Below, in pieces: positions 44,844-53,071 of a DNA stretch of 64,000 nucleotides. Below the pieces are notes generated by a model, which saw nothing but the letters and a program-made list of their open reading frames with translations, was not told the origin of the DNA and ran no database searches. The translations under genes were made by a program, and so were the position numbers. Origin of the DNA: Nostoc sp. B(2019) (GTDB lineage Bacteria; Cyanobacteriota; Cyanobacteriia; Cyanobacteriales; Nostocaceae); assembly GCF_010091925.1 (NCBI RefSeq), contig NZ_WVID01000002.1:1-64000 (forward strand), in the 5' to 3' direction. Each line of letters starts with the position of its first letter. Positions within the stretch are counted from its first letter, which is position 1.

Positions 44844-45794
44844 CTACACTCGCTTGACTCGGAGAACGACCAATTCTGCCAGAATATTGACTACTAGCGT
44901 CAAGAAAAATAGAACTAAAGCTGCGTACATTAAAGCTGCAACTTGCAAACCACTGGCTTCTGAGAATTGATTCGCCAGTAGAGAAGAGATCGTATTGGCA
45001 GGTGCTAAAAGAGAGATGCTGATGTTATTGGAGTTACCAATCAACATCGTTACAGCCATTGTTTCGCCCATTGCCCGACCGAGTGCTAACATCACAGCAC
45101 TAACTATGCCTGAAAATGCGGCTGGTACGAGAACTTTCAAAATCGTTTCCCAGCGTGTTGCTCCTAGTCCTATCGCTGCTTGGCGTAAACTCGGAGGTAC
45201 AGAAATCAAGGCATCGCGCGATAAGGCTGTGATGATCGGCAAAGTCATAATCGCTAAGATGATTCCTGCGGGCAACATTCCTGGCCCTGTGGGAGCAGTG
45301 CTAAAAATTGGCAACCAACCAAAATAACTATTGAGCCATTTTCCCAAGTCAGTTAATATTGGGATTAAAACAAAAATCCCCCAGACGCCGTAAACAACAC
45401 TGGGAATAGCTGCGAGCAGTTCTACTGAAAACACTAGTACCAGCCGCACCTTTGGGGGCAGAAAATTCTCGCTCAGTAAAATAGCGGTGCCAACCCCAAT
45501 TGGTACAGCTATCAACAGACCAATAAAAGAACTCACAAGAGTTCCATAAATTTGAGGTAGTACCCCGTAATTATCATTAACTGGGTTCCAAGTGCTGTTG
45601 GCTAAAAATTCAGCACCATATTTTTGGATAGCTGGCCAAGCTCCAACTGCAACCTGGAATGCAATCCATAATAAGGTACCAGCGATCGCGAACGCGAAAA
45701 TCCGAGTTAGCCAAATAAAACCCCGATCCAGCGACTTTTCAGCCTCAGAGCGATTTTTCATCGCTGATGAAAGATTTTGAGCGTTTGTAGCCAT
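44844..45794 (-). CDS. pstC: Phosphate ABC transporter permease PstC
   Basis: A 316-residue permease; the ATG at 45794 (MATNAQNLSSAMKN) is chosen over a TTG six codons upstream. Helices are clear, with EAA loop VPPSLRQAAIGLGATRWETILKVLVPAAFSGI and LGRAMGETMAVTMLIGN (the conserved ALGRAxGETMAV). SVELLAAIPSVVYGVWG is the PstC version of the PstA segment. It partners PstA in the membrane. Confidence 0.96.
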   Translation of the reverse strand: MATNAQNLSSAMKNRSEAEKSLDRGFIWLTRIFAFAIAGTLLWIAFQVAVGAWPAIQKYGAEFLANSTWNPVNDNYGVLPQIYGTLVSSFIGLLIAVPIGVGTAILLSENFLPPKVRLVLVFSVELLAAIPSVVYGVWGIFVLIPILTDLGKWLNSYFGWLPIFSTAPTGPGMLPAGIILAIMTLPIITALSRDALISVPPSLRQAAIGLGATRWETILKVLVPAAFSGIVSAVMLALGRAMGETMAVTMLIGNSNNISISLLAPANTISSLLANQFSEASGLQVAALMYAALVLFFLTLVVNILAELVVLRVKRV

Positions 45795-46001
45795 AACTAC
45801 CGACTTTAACAATTAAATCAGAGAAAAATGTGGGAGGCAACCAGGTTAGTAAAATTGTCGCCTCATCATCTCTTTAAGTTGAGACGTCAATCACTTCAAG
45901 CTACAAATGCTAATCAAGTAACAAGTCTAGCTAGCAGTCAAGCAATTATTAACTAGACATATCTCATACTTTGACTGCTGAGTATTGACTATTGCTGAAC
46001 A

Positions 46002-47174
46002 CTACTTGCTAGCGCTAGCACCACCACCAACAGAGATTTTATATTCTGGACTAATTTGATCAGCAGCAGCAGCCACCTTGGTAATTACGTTTTGAGGTAG
46101 AGGAATATAACCTAATGCAGCAGCCTGCTTCTGACCTTCAGTTAAACCATATTCAACGGCGGCTTCCATTGCCTTGGCTTTTGCAGCATCAGGATACTTA
46201 CTGTAAACCAATAGCCAAGTATAAGTGACGATAGGATAAGCATCGGCTCCTGCCGGATCAGCAATAAAAGCAATAAGATTTTCCGGCAAGGTTTCTGATT
46301 CCAAGGCTTTAGATGCTGACTCTTCATTAGCTACAACCGTGTTACCACTTTTGTTTTCCAGAGCAGCAAACCTGAGATTGTTTTCTTTGGCGTAAGTGTA
46401 CTCAACGTAACCAATAGAACCTTGGGTTTGTTGGACTTGGGCGGTAACACCCTCATTACCCTTTGCACCAACTCCCGTAGGCCAGTTGACAGTTTTGCCT
46501 TCGCCAACTTTACTCTTCCACTCTGGGCTGATAGCGCTAAGGTGTTTGGTGAATACACCCGTGGTTCCGCTACCATCAGAACGATAAGCAACTACAATTG
46601 GCTGGTTAGGAAGCTTAGCACCAGGGTTAGCCGCAGCAATTCTCTGGTCGTTCCAAGTTTTGATTTTGCCTAGTAAAATGTCGGTATAAACTGCTCGTGG
46701 TAATTTTAGTTCTGGAACATCTGGTAAGTTGTAAGCCAGTACGATGCTACCAGCAGTCACAGGTAGTAAAATCACGCCTCTATCCTGTGGTACTTTCTTA
46801 ATTTCTTCTGGCGTCATAGCAACATCGCTAGCACCAAAATCTACAGTACCCTTGATAAATTGCTGAACTCCAGCACCGCTACCAACTGACGCATAGTCAA
46901 CTTGCAGATTTGGATATTTTTTGTTCAAATCCGTAAACCAGGTATCGTATATTGGTGCAGGAAAAGATGCACCAGCCCCGGTTAATTTTACGTTTCCACC
47001 AAGATCTAGCTTGGCTGGACTGGAGGCAGTGGTATCTGTAGCAGTCCCAGAAGGAGTAGTTGTATTATCTGAAGTTTGCTGTCCACCACAAGCAGCTAGT
47101 CCTATTGTCAGTGCTAACACTGAAATGGAAGCTGTGAGGCGATGATTTTTTATTACATTTAGAGGTGAAAGCAT
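46002..47174 (-). CDS. pstS: Phosphate-binding lipoprotein PstS
   Basis: A 390-residue periplasmic phosphate-binding protein. Signal segment ASISVLALTIGLAAC ends in a lipobox (Cys29), followed by a Thr/Ser-rich linker. The binding motifs LTGAGASFPAPIYDTWF, DYASVGSGAGVQQFIKGTVDFGASD and AYRSDGSGTTGVFTKHL are complete. It is first in the pst operon, with a Pho box 67 nt upstream of its start. Spacing to pstC is 207 nt, enough for a processing site or internal regulation. Confidence 0.96.
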   Translation of the reverse strand: MLSPLNVIKNHRLTASISVLALTIGLAACGGQQTSDNTTTPSGTATDTTASSPAKLDLGGNVKLTGAGASFPAPIYDTWFTDLNKKYPNLQVDYASVGSGAGVQQFIKGTVDFGASDVAMTPEEIKKVPQDRGVILLPVTAGSIVLAYNLPDVPELKLPRAVYTDILLGKIKTWNDQRIAAANPGAKLPNQPIVVAYRSDGSGTTGVFTKHLSAISPEWKSKVGEGKTVNWPTGVGAKGNEGVTAQVQQTQGSIGYVEYTYAKENNLRFAALENKSGNTVVANEESASKALESETLPENLIAFIADPAGADAYPIVTYTWLLVYSKYPDAAKAKAMEAAVEYGLTEGQKQAAALGYIPLPQNVITKVAAAADQISPEYKISVGGGASASK

Positions 47175-47240
47175 AGCTATCGATTGTTAGTAATATTTCC
47201 AGGTGGGCGCTTCTAAGATACCCTCAAATGGTAGAGCTAA

Positions 47241-47259
47241 AGGTAAACAAAAGGTTAAC
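47241..47259 (-). promoter_or_regulatory. Pho box upstream of pstS
   Basis: On the + strand, AGGTAAAC (47241-47248) and AGGTTAAC (47252-47259) are separated by 3 bp; on the coding strand this reads GTTAACCT-TTT-GTTTACCT. It matches the cyanobacterial Pho box (repeated PyTTAAPyPyT/A at 11-bp spacing) bound by SphR/PhoB. Phosphate-starvation induction of the pst operon is expected. Confidence 0.8.
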
Positions 47260-47971
47260 AAAGTCAAAAAAACATATTTTTTTTAGATGAAGAGCAAGCA
47301 CTTGTTCCTTCTTTCGTTAGATAAAATTTATACTTCTTAAAAAATATTTTGTGATAAAGGATACACTCAAAATTTAATTTAGACATATTTACAAAACACA
47401 AGCTGCGGTGTGATTTCATTTGTTAGGTTATCAAAAAATATGTAAATAAATAACAAAAAATGGTATGTCCCAGTTTCTAATTAAGTTTAAAAGTAATAGA
47501 CTTTAGTTCTAGCTTATACCTTGTCTTGTATGAATCTGAAGCCAATAGCTGAATAATCTAATCGGTGAAATTATTACTAGGGGAACATAAAATTTTCTAT
47601 GTATAGAGAATATTTGTTTGTGCGATCGCCCAAAATCCAAATAATATGTTAAGAAACTATCTTAAAAATTTTGCAGCGAAATCTAGGTTGAGCTAAACCA
47701 ACAGTATATATACTAATTCTGTGAGGATTTATTTTACACTATCGGCTCAAGTAGCAAATTAAAACCACGCCTTAGTCACGAAAATTGGACTATGGACGTC
47801 TGAGCTAAAATTTCCAGAACTGACAAGTCATACACCAAACAAAGAGGCAAAAGGAAATATGCTACTTCTTGAAGTGTCAGCACAAATTTTATTTAGATTT
47901 TTATTTTGATATTAATGTCTATACTGGTTGCTGTTGGTTTTCCCTTTTGCCCTTCCCCTTTTGCCTAATAA
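47260..47971. other. Long intergenic region upstream of pstS and bioY
   Basis: About 710 bp of AT-rich sequence between divergent pstS and bioY beyond the Pho box. One HIP1 octamer (about 47622) is seen. Short frames exist but none has both coding character and a start site. It must hold the bioY promoter. No riboswitch consensus is recognised. Confidence 0.4.
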
Positions 47972-48559
47972 ATGTTTGCCGTTTCCAATCAATTACTATG
48001 GTCTATGATTGGCTTGCTCCTGACAATGGGTGGCACTTTCTTAGAAGCTTATGGCATCACCTTACCTTGGAGTTGGAGTAAGCACGGAATTCAGACTTTT
48101 TCTTTAGGTGTCACTTTTCAAATTGGCGCAGTGCTACTTGTGGGTTGTTTGGGGGGTAAAAATGCTGGTGCGCTCTCGCAAATTGCTTATTTAGTCATGG
48201 GGTTAACCTTACTACCTGTATTTGCTGATGGCGGCGGTATCGGTTATGTCAAGCTATCTCAGTTCGGCTACTTACTAGGCTTTATTCCTGGTGCTTGGGT
48301 TTGTGGCTTTTTTGCCTTTAAAGCTAGACCTAGACTAGAAACTCTTGCCTTTAGTTGCGTTTGCGGCTTGTTAACTCTCCACATATGCGGTATTACTTAT
48401 TTGATTATTAGCTATCTTTTTCAGTGGAAAGGTACAGAAAATTTACCATTAATGCAAGCAATCCTCAGATACTCTTGGTTTGCACTACCTGGGCAACTAG
48501 CTGTAGTCTGCGCCGTCACTGTCATAGCATTTATATTGCGTCACTTAATGTTTTATTAG
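47972..48559 (+). CDS. bioY: Biotin transporter substrate-binding subunit BioY
   Basis: A 195-residue membrane protein with about six helices. LGVTFQIGAVLLVGCLGGKNAGALSQIAYLVMGLTLLPVFADGGGIGYVKLSQFGYLLGFIPGAWVCGF matches the BioY core: AYLxxGLxxLPVFAxGGG and GYLLGFIP. BioY is the S component of an ECF biotin transporter and can work with shared ECF modules or alone. The neighbour downstream is lspA, on the same strand after a repeat-filled 300-bp spacer. Confidence 0.85.
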   Translation: MFAVSNQLLWSMIGLLLTMGGTFLEAYGITLPWSWSKHGIQTFSLGVTFQIGAVLLVGCLGGKNAGALSQIAYLVMGLTLLPVFADGGGIGYVKLSQFGYLLGFIPGAWVCGFFAFKARPRLETLAFSCVCGLLTLHICGITYLIISYLFQWKGTENLPLMQAILRYSWFALPGQLAVVCAVTVIAFILRHLMFY

Positions 48560-48599
48560 TCATTAGTGCATCTGTCCAGAGTCCAAAGATTGGCTCTTG

Positions 48600-48845
48600 A
48601 CCCTTGACTCTTGACCCTTGAACGCCAGTCGCCTCTCCTAAAGGAGACGCTGCGCGTAGCTTGCTTCCCCGTAGGGGTACAAGTCGGGAAACCCTTGACG
48701 CTCCTACGTCGCTACCGCTGCGCTAACGGTAGTTCCTTCTGGGGGAAACCCCCTTGGCGCAGCCTCTCGTAGAGAAGACCGGACTGCCGACGCTCCTACG
48801 TCGCTACCGCTACGCTAACACCACGGCGCTGGCTCCCCTTGACTC
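48600..48845. repeat. Cluster of dispersed palindromic repeats and heptamers
   Basis: Flanked by TTGACCC/TTGACTC heptamers (48596-48620 and 48837-48850) and filled with CTCCTAAAGGAGACGCTGCGCGTAG, CCCCGTAGGGG, GACGCTCCTACGTCGCTACCGCT (twice, about 48696 and 48790), GGGGGAAACCCCC and GCGCAGCCTCTCGTAGAGAAG. Several are self-complementary. It fills the bioY-lspA spacer. Confidence 0.8.
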
Positions 48846-48859
48846 TTGACTAATTCACC

Positions 48860-49336
48860 ATGTATTTAAAAAATCGCCTTTTTTGGATTGCTTCCTTCAT
48901 AGTTTTTTTCTTAGACCAACTGACAAAATACTGGGTAGTGCAAACCTTCAGCTTGGGACAGACACTACCACTCTTACCAGGGATATTTCACCTCACCTAC
49001 GTCACCAATACTGGCGCAGCTTTTAGTCTGTTAAGTGGGAAAGTAGAATGGTTGCGCTGGCTATCTTTAGGAGTGAGTTTGGTATTGATAGGACTAGCAT
49101 TGTTTGGCCCAGTGTTAAATCTTTGGGATCAACTTGGCTATGGCTTGATTTTAGGTGGCGCTATAGGCAATGGTATTGATCGGTTTGTTTTAGGCTACGT
49201 AGTTGATTTTCTCGATTTTCGCTTGATTAATTTCGCTGTATTTAACGTAGCAGATTCATTTATTAGTATTGGCATTGTTTGTCTGCTAATTGCCTCTATG
49301 CAAAAAACACCGACTTCCAATCGTAGGTCGCGGTAG
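48860..49336 (+). CDS. lspA: Lipoprotein signal peptidase (signal peptidase II)
   Basis: A 158-residue inner-membrane aspartic protease with four helices. VTNTGAAFSLL, GGAIGNGIDRFVLGYVVDFLDF (catalytic Asp of GNxxDR) and FAVFNVADSFISIG (second catalytic Asp in NxAD) are the family motifs. It cleaves prolipoproteins such as the PstS, SBP and adaptor lipoproteins found in this window. Confidence 0.96.
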   Translation: MYLKNRLFWIASFIVFFLDQLTKYWVVQTFSLGQTLPLLPGIFHLTYVTNTGAAFSLLSGKVEWLRWLSLGVSLVLIGLALFGPVLNLWDQLGYGLILGGAIGNGIDRFVLGYVVDFLDFRLINFAVFNVADSFISIGIVCLLIASMQKTPTSNRRSR

Positions 49337-49637
49337 CCTAGCCCTGAGCTATTTATAAATAAAGATTAAGTAGTGTGTATTATTGCAGAGCATAATATAC
49401 CAAAAAAGACAGCGCGTTATGGCCAAAAAATCTACCCGTCATTTTGAAACGACGAAGCCTGGGATTGATAACCCCAGGCTATTGACGACTGAAACATTAC
49501 TCAGTTCTATGTGAGATAACTTGAGCGATTCCAGATATTTACATCTGCCACCAATTAATTTAACTGGTGGCAGATGTCAGATGCGCCAATTATTATTGAC
49601 TGCAAATTGGCATCACATCATGCCTTAGCTTTTACTT
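49337..49637. other. Intergenic region with two hairpins
   Basis: Hairpin 1: AGCCTGGG (49456-49463) / CCCAGGCT (49473-49480), 9-nt loop. Hairpin 2: ACATCTGCCACCA (49541-49553) / TGGTGGCAGATGT (49565-49577), 13 perfect base pairs with an 11-nt loop. No long U-run follows either. A 31-codon frame (ATG 49419 to TGA 49514) overlaps hairpin 1 but lacks a ribosome-binding site. The region separates convergent lspA and the proline-rich protein gene. Confidence 0.6.
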
Positions 49638-50315
49638 TTAATTACCTGGAGTAGGAGTTATTGGCGTAGAATCGGGAACTGTACTGGGGCTAGAACCTGG
49701 TTCTGTAGTACTACCGGGGTTACTAGGTTCAGATGGTGTTGGGCTTCCTGGTACTGGAGTCAAGTTACTGGGATTACCAGGCTCAGGTGATGTTGGGCTT
49801 CCTGGTACTGGAGTTAAGTTACTGGGATTACCAGGCTCAGGAGATGTTGGACTTCCTGGTACTGGAGTTAAGTTACCGGGATTACCAGGCTCAGGTGACG
49901 TTGGGCTTCCTGGTACTGGAGTTAAGTTACCGGGATTACCAGGCTCAGGAGATGTTGGGCTTCCTGGTGCTGGAGTCATGTTGCCAGGATTGCCAGGCTC
50001 AGGTGCGGTGATGCCTTCTGGTGCTGGAGTTGTGCTTTCAGGAGTAGTACTATCAGAAGGTGTGGTTTCTGGTACTGTAGTGCTACCAGGAGTGCTGGGA
50101 GTAACTGCTGTGCCACCAGGACAACGGGAATTGAGCGGGAAATTCTCGCACAGAATTTTCATTCCTTCTGGCGACATCTTGATTTCCGTTGGTGAACTGG
50201 TGGACTCACTACTGGATTGGGCTATGGGGGATTTACTGGATTGAGCAACAGCAACACTAGTGGAGAGTGCCAAAGTTAGAGCTGTGCCAATCAGGGTCAG
50301 AGATTTTCCCATCAT
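49638..50315 (-). CDS. Exported proline-rich tandem-repeat protein
   Basis: A 225-residue protein. Signal peptide about 1-24 (LTLIGTALTLALSTSVAVA). After a Ser-rich part comes a short conserved-looking segment MSPEGMKILCENFPLNSRCPGG with two Cys. The rest is low-complexity: Pro/Thr/Ser repeats, including about five copies of an 18-residue unit (GSPTSPEPGNPGNLTPVP). Probably a periplasmic or wall-linked spacer-type protein, by inference. Function is unknown. Confidence 0.7.
   Translation of the reverse strand: MMGKSLTLIGTALTLALSTSVAVAQSSKSPIAQSSSESTSSPTEIKMSPEGMKILCENFPLNSRCPGGTAVTPSTPGSTTVPETTPSDSTTPESTTPAPEGITAPEPGNPGNMTPAPGSPTSPEPGNPGNLTPVPGSPTSPEPGNPGNLTPVPGSPTSPEPGNPSNLTPVPGSPTSPEPGNPSNLTPVPGSPTPSEPSNPGSTTEPGSSPSTVPDSTPITPTPGN
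49732..50010. repeat. 54-bp tandem repeat inside the proline-rich protein gene
   Basis: Units begin at about 49732, 49789, 49843, 49897 and 49951, spaced 54 bp (18 codons) except the first, which carries 3 extra bases. They are nearly identical, so the array is likely to vary in copy number between strains. Confidence 0.85.
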
Positions 50316-50748
50316 TCTGAAATTAACCTCAACGGAACTCTCGGCCCATTAAATCAGACAATGAGATTTATAAAATCTGCCTAAATGAGGATGTTTTTAT
50401 TTGTTTCAGAATTTGTTTATGTGTTAAAGCGGTAAAAACTAAATCCTTTGTTTATTGATTAGTAGTGTTTAAAATTACAAAAATCAAAGGACTGGTTGTT
50501 TTTCCTAGAACAAAAAAAGTAGATAAAATCAAAACTTGACAATTTTAAAAACAACAGTGCCTCTATGGATTAAGTGACAAAATTAACAATGTAGTTCCGC
50601 TTTGTAGATATTTTTAGGTATAAAATTAATCTTCAATAATTACGTACAGCCAATTTCTTCTTTGGCTTATGAGTAAAATGGTGGAAGATTAACATTTGAG
50701 ATTGTAATTGCCCCGATTTTTCACTAAAAAGTGTGATGTGAATAGCCG
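50316..50748. other. Intergenic region between proline-rich gene and FHA-PBP
   Basis: An AT-rich 433-bp spacer between divergent genes. It must carry both promoters, but no strong -35/-10 pair was singled out. No coding remnant or repeat was recognised. Confidence 0.35.
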
Positions 50749-53025
50749 ATGAGTTCCCCCACCCAACCCCCTCGAAAGCCTCAAACGTTACTTGGTCAAC
50801 TGACTCAAGCAGTACATACTATTCAAGCTAGAGTTGATTTTTCCAAACTGGCGCTCAAGCCTAATGCCAAAGTACCGGAACTCTGGGTGCAGGATGCGGG
50901 GGCGGATAAAGCGGAGGTGTATCCGCTGTTGGGCGATCGCTATATCCTAGGTCGTAGTTCTAAATCCAGCGATATCGTGATCCGTAACCCAGTTGTCAGC
51001 CAAATTCACCTGTCACTGTCGCGGGATTCAACTCAACGTACACCCGTTTTTATCATCAAAGATGAAAACTCCACAAATGGTATTTATCGTGGTAAGCGCC
51101 GAGTCAGTTCCTTAGAACTACGTCACGGCGATATCCTCACTCTGGGGCCACCAGAACTTGCTGCCTCCGTGCGTCTGCAATACGTTGATCCACCAGCCTG
51201 GTATGTCAAAGCGGCAACATGGACAACTTACGGTGTTGGCGGTGCTAGTGCCTTGTTGGCGTTAGTAGTTGGCGTCGAATGGCTAAAATTTTCAGTAAGA
51301 CCCCTACCGACAGCCACCCGCGCCCCAGTGGTGGTTTACGCCCGTGATGGAGCTACTCCCCTGCGAGAGCCTCGGACTACTTCCCACGTAGACATGAAGC
51401 AATTGGAGGACTTTGGCCCTTATTTGCCTGCTGCTGTGGTAGCTTCAGAAGATAGCCGTTATTACTGGCACTTTGGGGTTGACCCCTTGGGAATTTTGCG
51501 AGCCGTGGTGGTAAATAGCCGCAGTGGAGATGTGCAACAAGGAGCGAGTACTGTAACCCAGCAAGTTGCCCGCAGTTTGTTCCGCGAATATGTAGGCAGA
51601 CAGGACACCCTCGGACGCAAATTGCGGGAGGCAATTGTCTCCTTGAAGCTAGAAACGTTTTACAGCAAAGATGAAATTTTGCTCACCTACTTAAATCGGG
51701 TTTTTTTAGGAGCTGATACCTCCGGTTTTGAGGATGCTGCCCGTTATTACTTTGATAAGTCAGCGAAAGAATTAACTCTCTCCGAAGCAGCGACTTTAGT
51801 AGGAATTTTACCAGCCCCCAACGCTTTCGATTTTTGCGGGGATGGGCCAAATAAGCTAGAAGCAGCTGAATACCGCAATCGCGTGATTAAACGATTGCTG
51901 GAGATGGGCAAAATTAAACCAGAGGATGCGAACCGAGCCAGACGCTCCACTGTCCAAGTTAGCCCCAAAGTCTGCGAACAACAAGCCAAAACGATCGCTC
52001 CCTATTTTTATAGTTATGTCTTCCAAGAACTCGAATCAATTTTGGGGGAAGGAGCAGCCAAGGAAGGAAATTACATCATTGAGACTCAGCTCGATCCAGC
52101 AATGCAAGCTCAGGCAGAAGCCGCTTTGCGTAATTCTGTAAACAGTGCTGGTGCAAATTTTAATTTTTCTCAAGGAGCGGTAGTTACCCTTGACTCCAGT
52201 AGTGGCAGCATCCTCGCAATGGTAGGCGGGACTGATTACAGAAAAAGTCAGTTCAATCGTGCAGTCCAAGCTAAAAGACAGCCAGGTTCCACCTTCAAAA
52301 TTTTTGCTTACAGTGCTGCTGTTCAGCAAGGAATTCCAGCATCAAAAAGTTACTCCTGCTCTCCTTTGAGTTGGCAAGGCTTTACTTACAAACCCTGTCG
52401 TGCTGGTGCTGACACCAGTTTAGATATTGCCACCGGACTCGCACTTTCAGAAAATCCGATCGCGCTGCGAGTAGCCAGAGAAGTCGGGCTGGATAAAGTG
52501 GTAACGATGGCCCAGCGTTTGGGGATAAAATCGCCTCTCGATGCTGTTCCTGGCTTAGTATTGGGTCAAAGTGTGGTCGATGTTTTAGAAATGACTGGCG
52601 CTTTTGGTGCTATTGGCAATCGCGGTGTGTGGAACCCTCCCCATGCGATCAGTCGAATTCTAGACAGCGGTGATTGCAAGGATCGCAACAATGTTAAAAC
52701 TTGCCGTGTGATTTACTCCTTTGATCGAGATCGTCGGGACGCCAATAAACGAGTGCTGCCAAATGGTGTAGCCGATGAGATGACTGGCTTGATGCGTGGG
52801 GTAGTTACACGAGGTACTGGCCGCAGCGCATCCATTGGAGTGGGGGAAGCTGGTAAAACAGGCACAACTGATAAAAACGTTGACTTGTGGTTTATTGGCT
52901 TTATTCCCAATCGGCGACTTGTGACCGGTGTTTGGCTAGGAAATGATAATAATTCTCCTACGTCTGGTAGTAGCGCTCAAGCAGCTCAGTTGTGGGGAAA
53001 TTATATGAGGAGAATTACAAGGTAA
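50749..53025 (+). CDS. Class A penicillin-binding protein (PBP1A-like) with N-terminal FHA domain
   Basis: A 758-residue protein. Residues about 50-145 form an FHA domain (RYILGRSSKSSDIVIRNPVVSQIHLSLSRD, DENSTNGIYRG, HGDILTLG), a phosphothreonine-binding fold in the cytoplasm. One membrane helix follows (about 155-180). The GT51 domain has VVASEDSRYYWHFGVDPLGILRAVV and QQGASTVTQQVARSLF. The transpeptidase has PGSTFK (catalytic Ser), SEN and KTGTT. It polymerises and cross-links peptidoglycan. An FHA domain fused to a PBP suggests control by Ser/Thr kinases; one is encoded at 31900-33330. Confidence 0.93.
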   Translation: MSSPTQPPRKPQTLLGQLTQAVHTIQARVDFSKLALKPNAKVPELWVQDAGADKAEVYPLLGDRYILGRSSKSSDIVIRNPVVSQIHLSLSRDSTQRTPVFIIKDENSTNGIYRGKRRVSSLELRHGDILTLGPPELAASVRLQYVDPPAWYVKAATWTTYGVGGASALLALVVGVEWLKFSVRPLPTATRAPVVVYARDGATPLREPRTTSHVDMKQLEDFGPYLPAAVVASEDSRYYWHFGVDPLGILRAVVVNSRSGDVQQGASTVTQQVARSLFREYVGRQDTLGRKLREAIVSLKLETFYSKDEILLTYLNRVFLGADTSGFEDAARYYFDKSAKELTLSEAATLVGILPAPNAFDFCGDGPNKLEAAEYRNRVIKRLLEMGKIKPEDANRARRSTVQVSPKVCEQQAKTIAPYFYSYVFQELESILGEGAAKEGNYIIETQLDPAMQAQAEAALRNSVNSAGANFNFSQGAVVTLDSSSGSILAMVGGTDYRKSQFNRAVQAKRQPGSTFKIFAYSAAVQQGIPASKSYSCSPLSWQGFTYKPCRAGADTSLDIATGLALSENPIALRVAREVGLDKVVTMAQRLGIKSPLDAVPGLVLGQSVVDVLEMTGAFGAIGNRGVWNPPHAISRILDSGDCKDRNNVKTCRVIYSFDRDRRDANKRVLPNGVADEMTGLMRGVVTRGTGRSASIGVGEAGKTGTTDKNVDLWFIGFIPNRRLVTGVWLGNDNNSPTSGSSAQAAQLWGNYMRRITR

Positions 53026-53070
53026 ATTCGTAATTCGTAATTTTCAACTATGAATTACGAATTACGAATT
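53025..53070. repeat. 18-bp inverted repeat made of heptamers, terminator-like
   Basis: Arms 53025-53042 (AATTCGTAATTCGTAATT) and 53053-53070 are perfectly complementary; each arm is itself a tandem of ATTCGTA-type heptamers. It begins at the last base of the PBP stop codon and precedes the end of the convergent DUF4335 gene, so it can serve as terminator for both. Confidence 0.85.
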
Positions 53071-53071
53071 A

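Noticed and set aside
47869-48081. 70-codon frame before and across the bioY start
   Set aside because: It overlaps bioY in another frame and has no conserved features.
49419-49514. 31-codon frame (MAKKSTRHFETTKPG...)
   Set aside because: No ribosome-binding site and it overlaps a hairpin; no independent support for translation.
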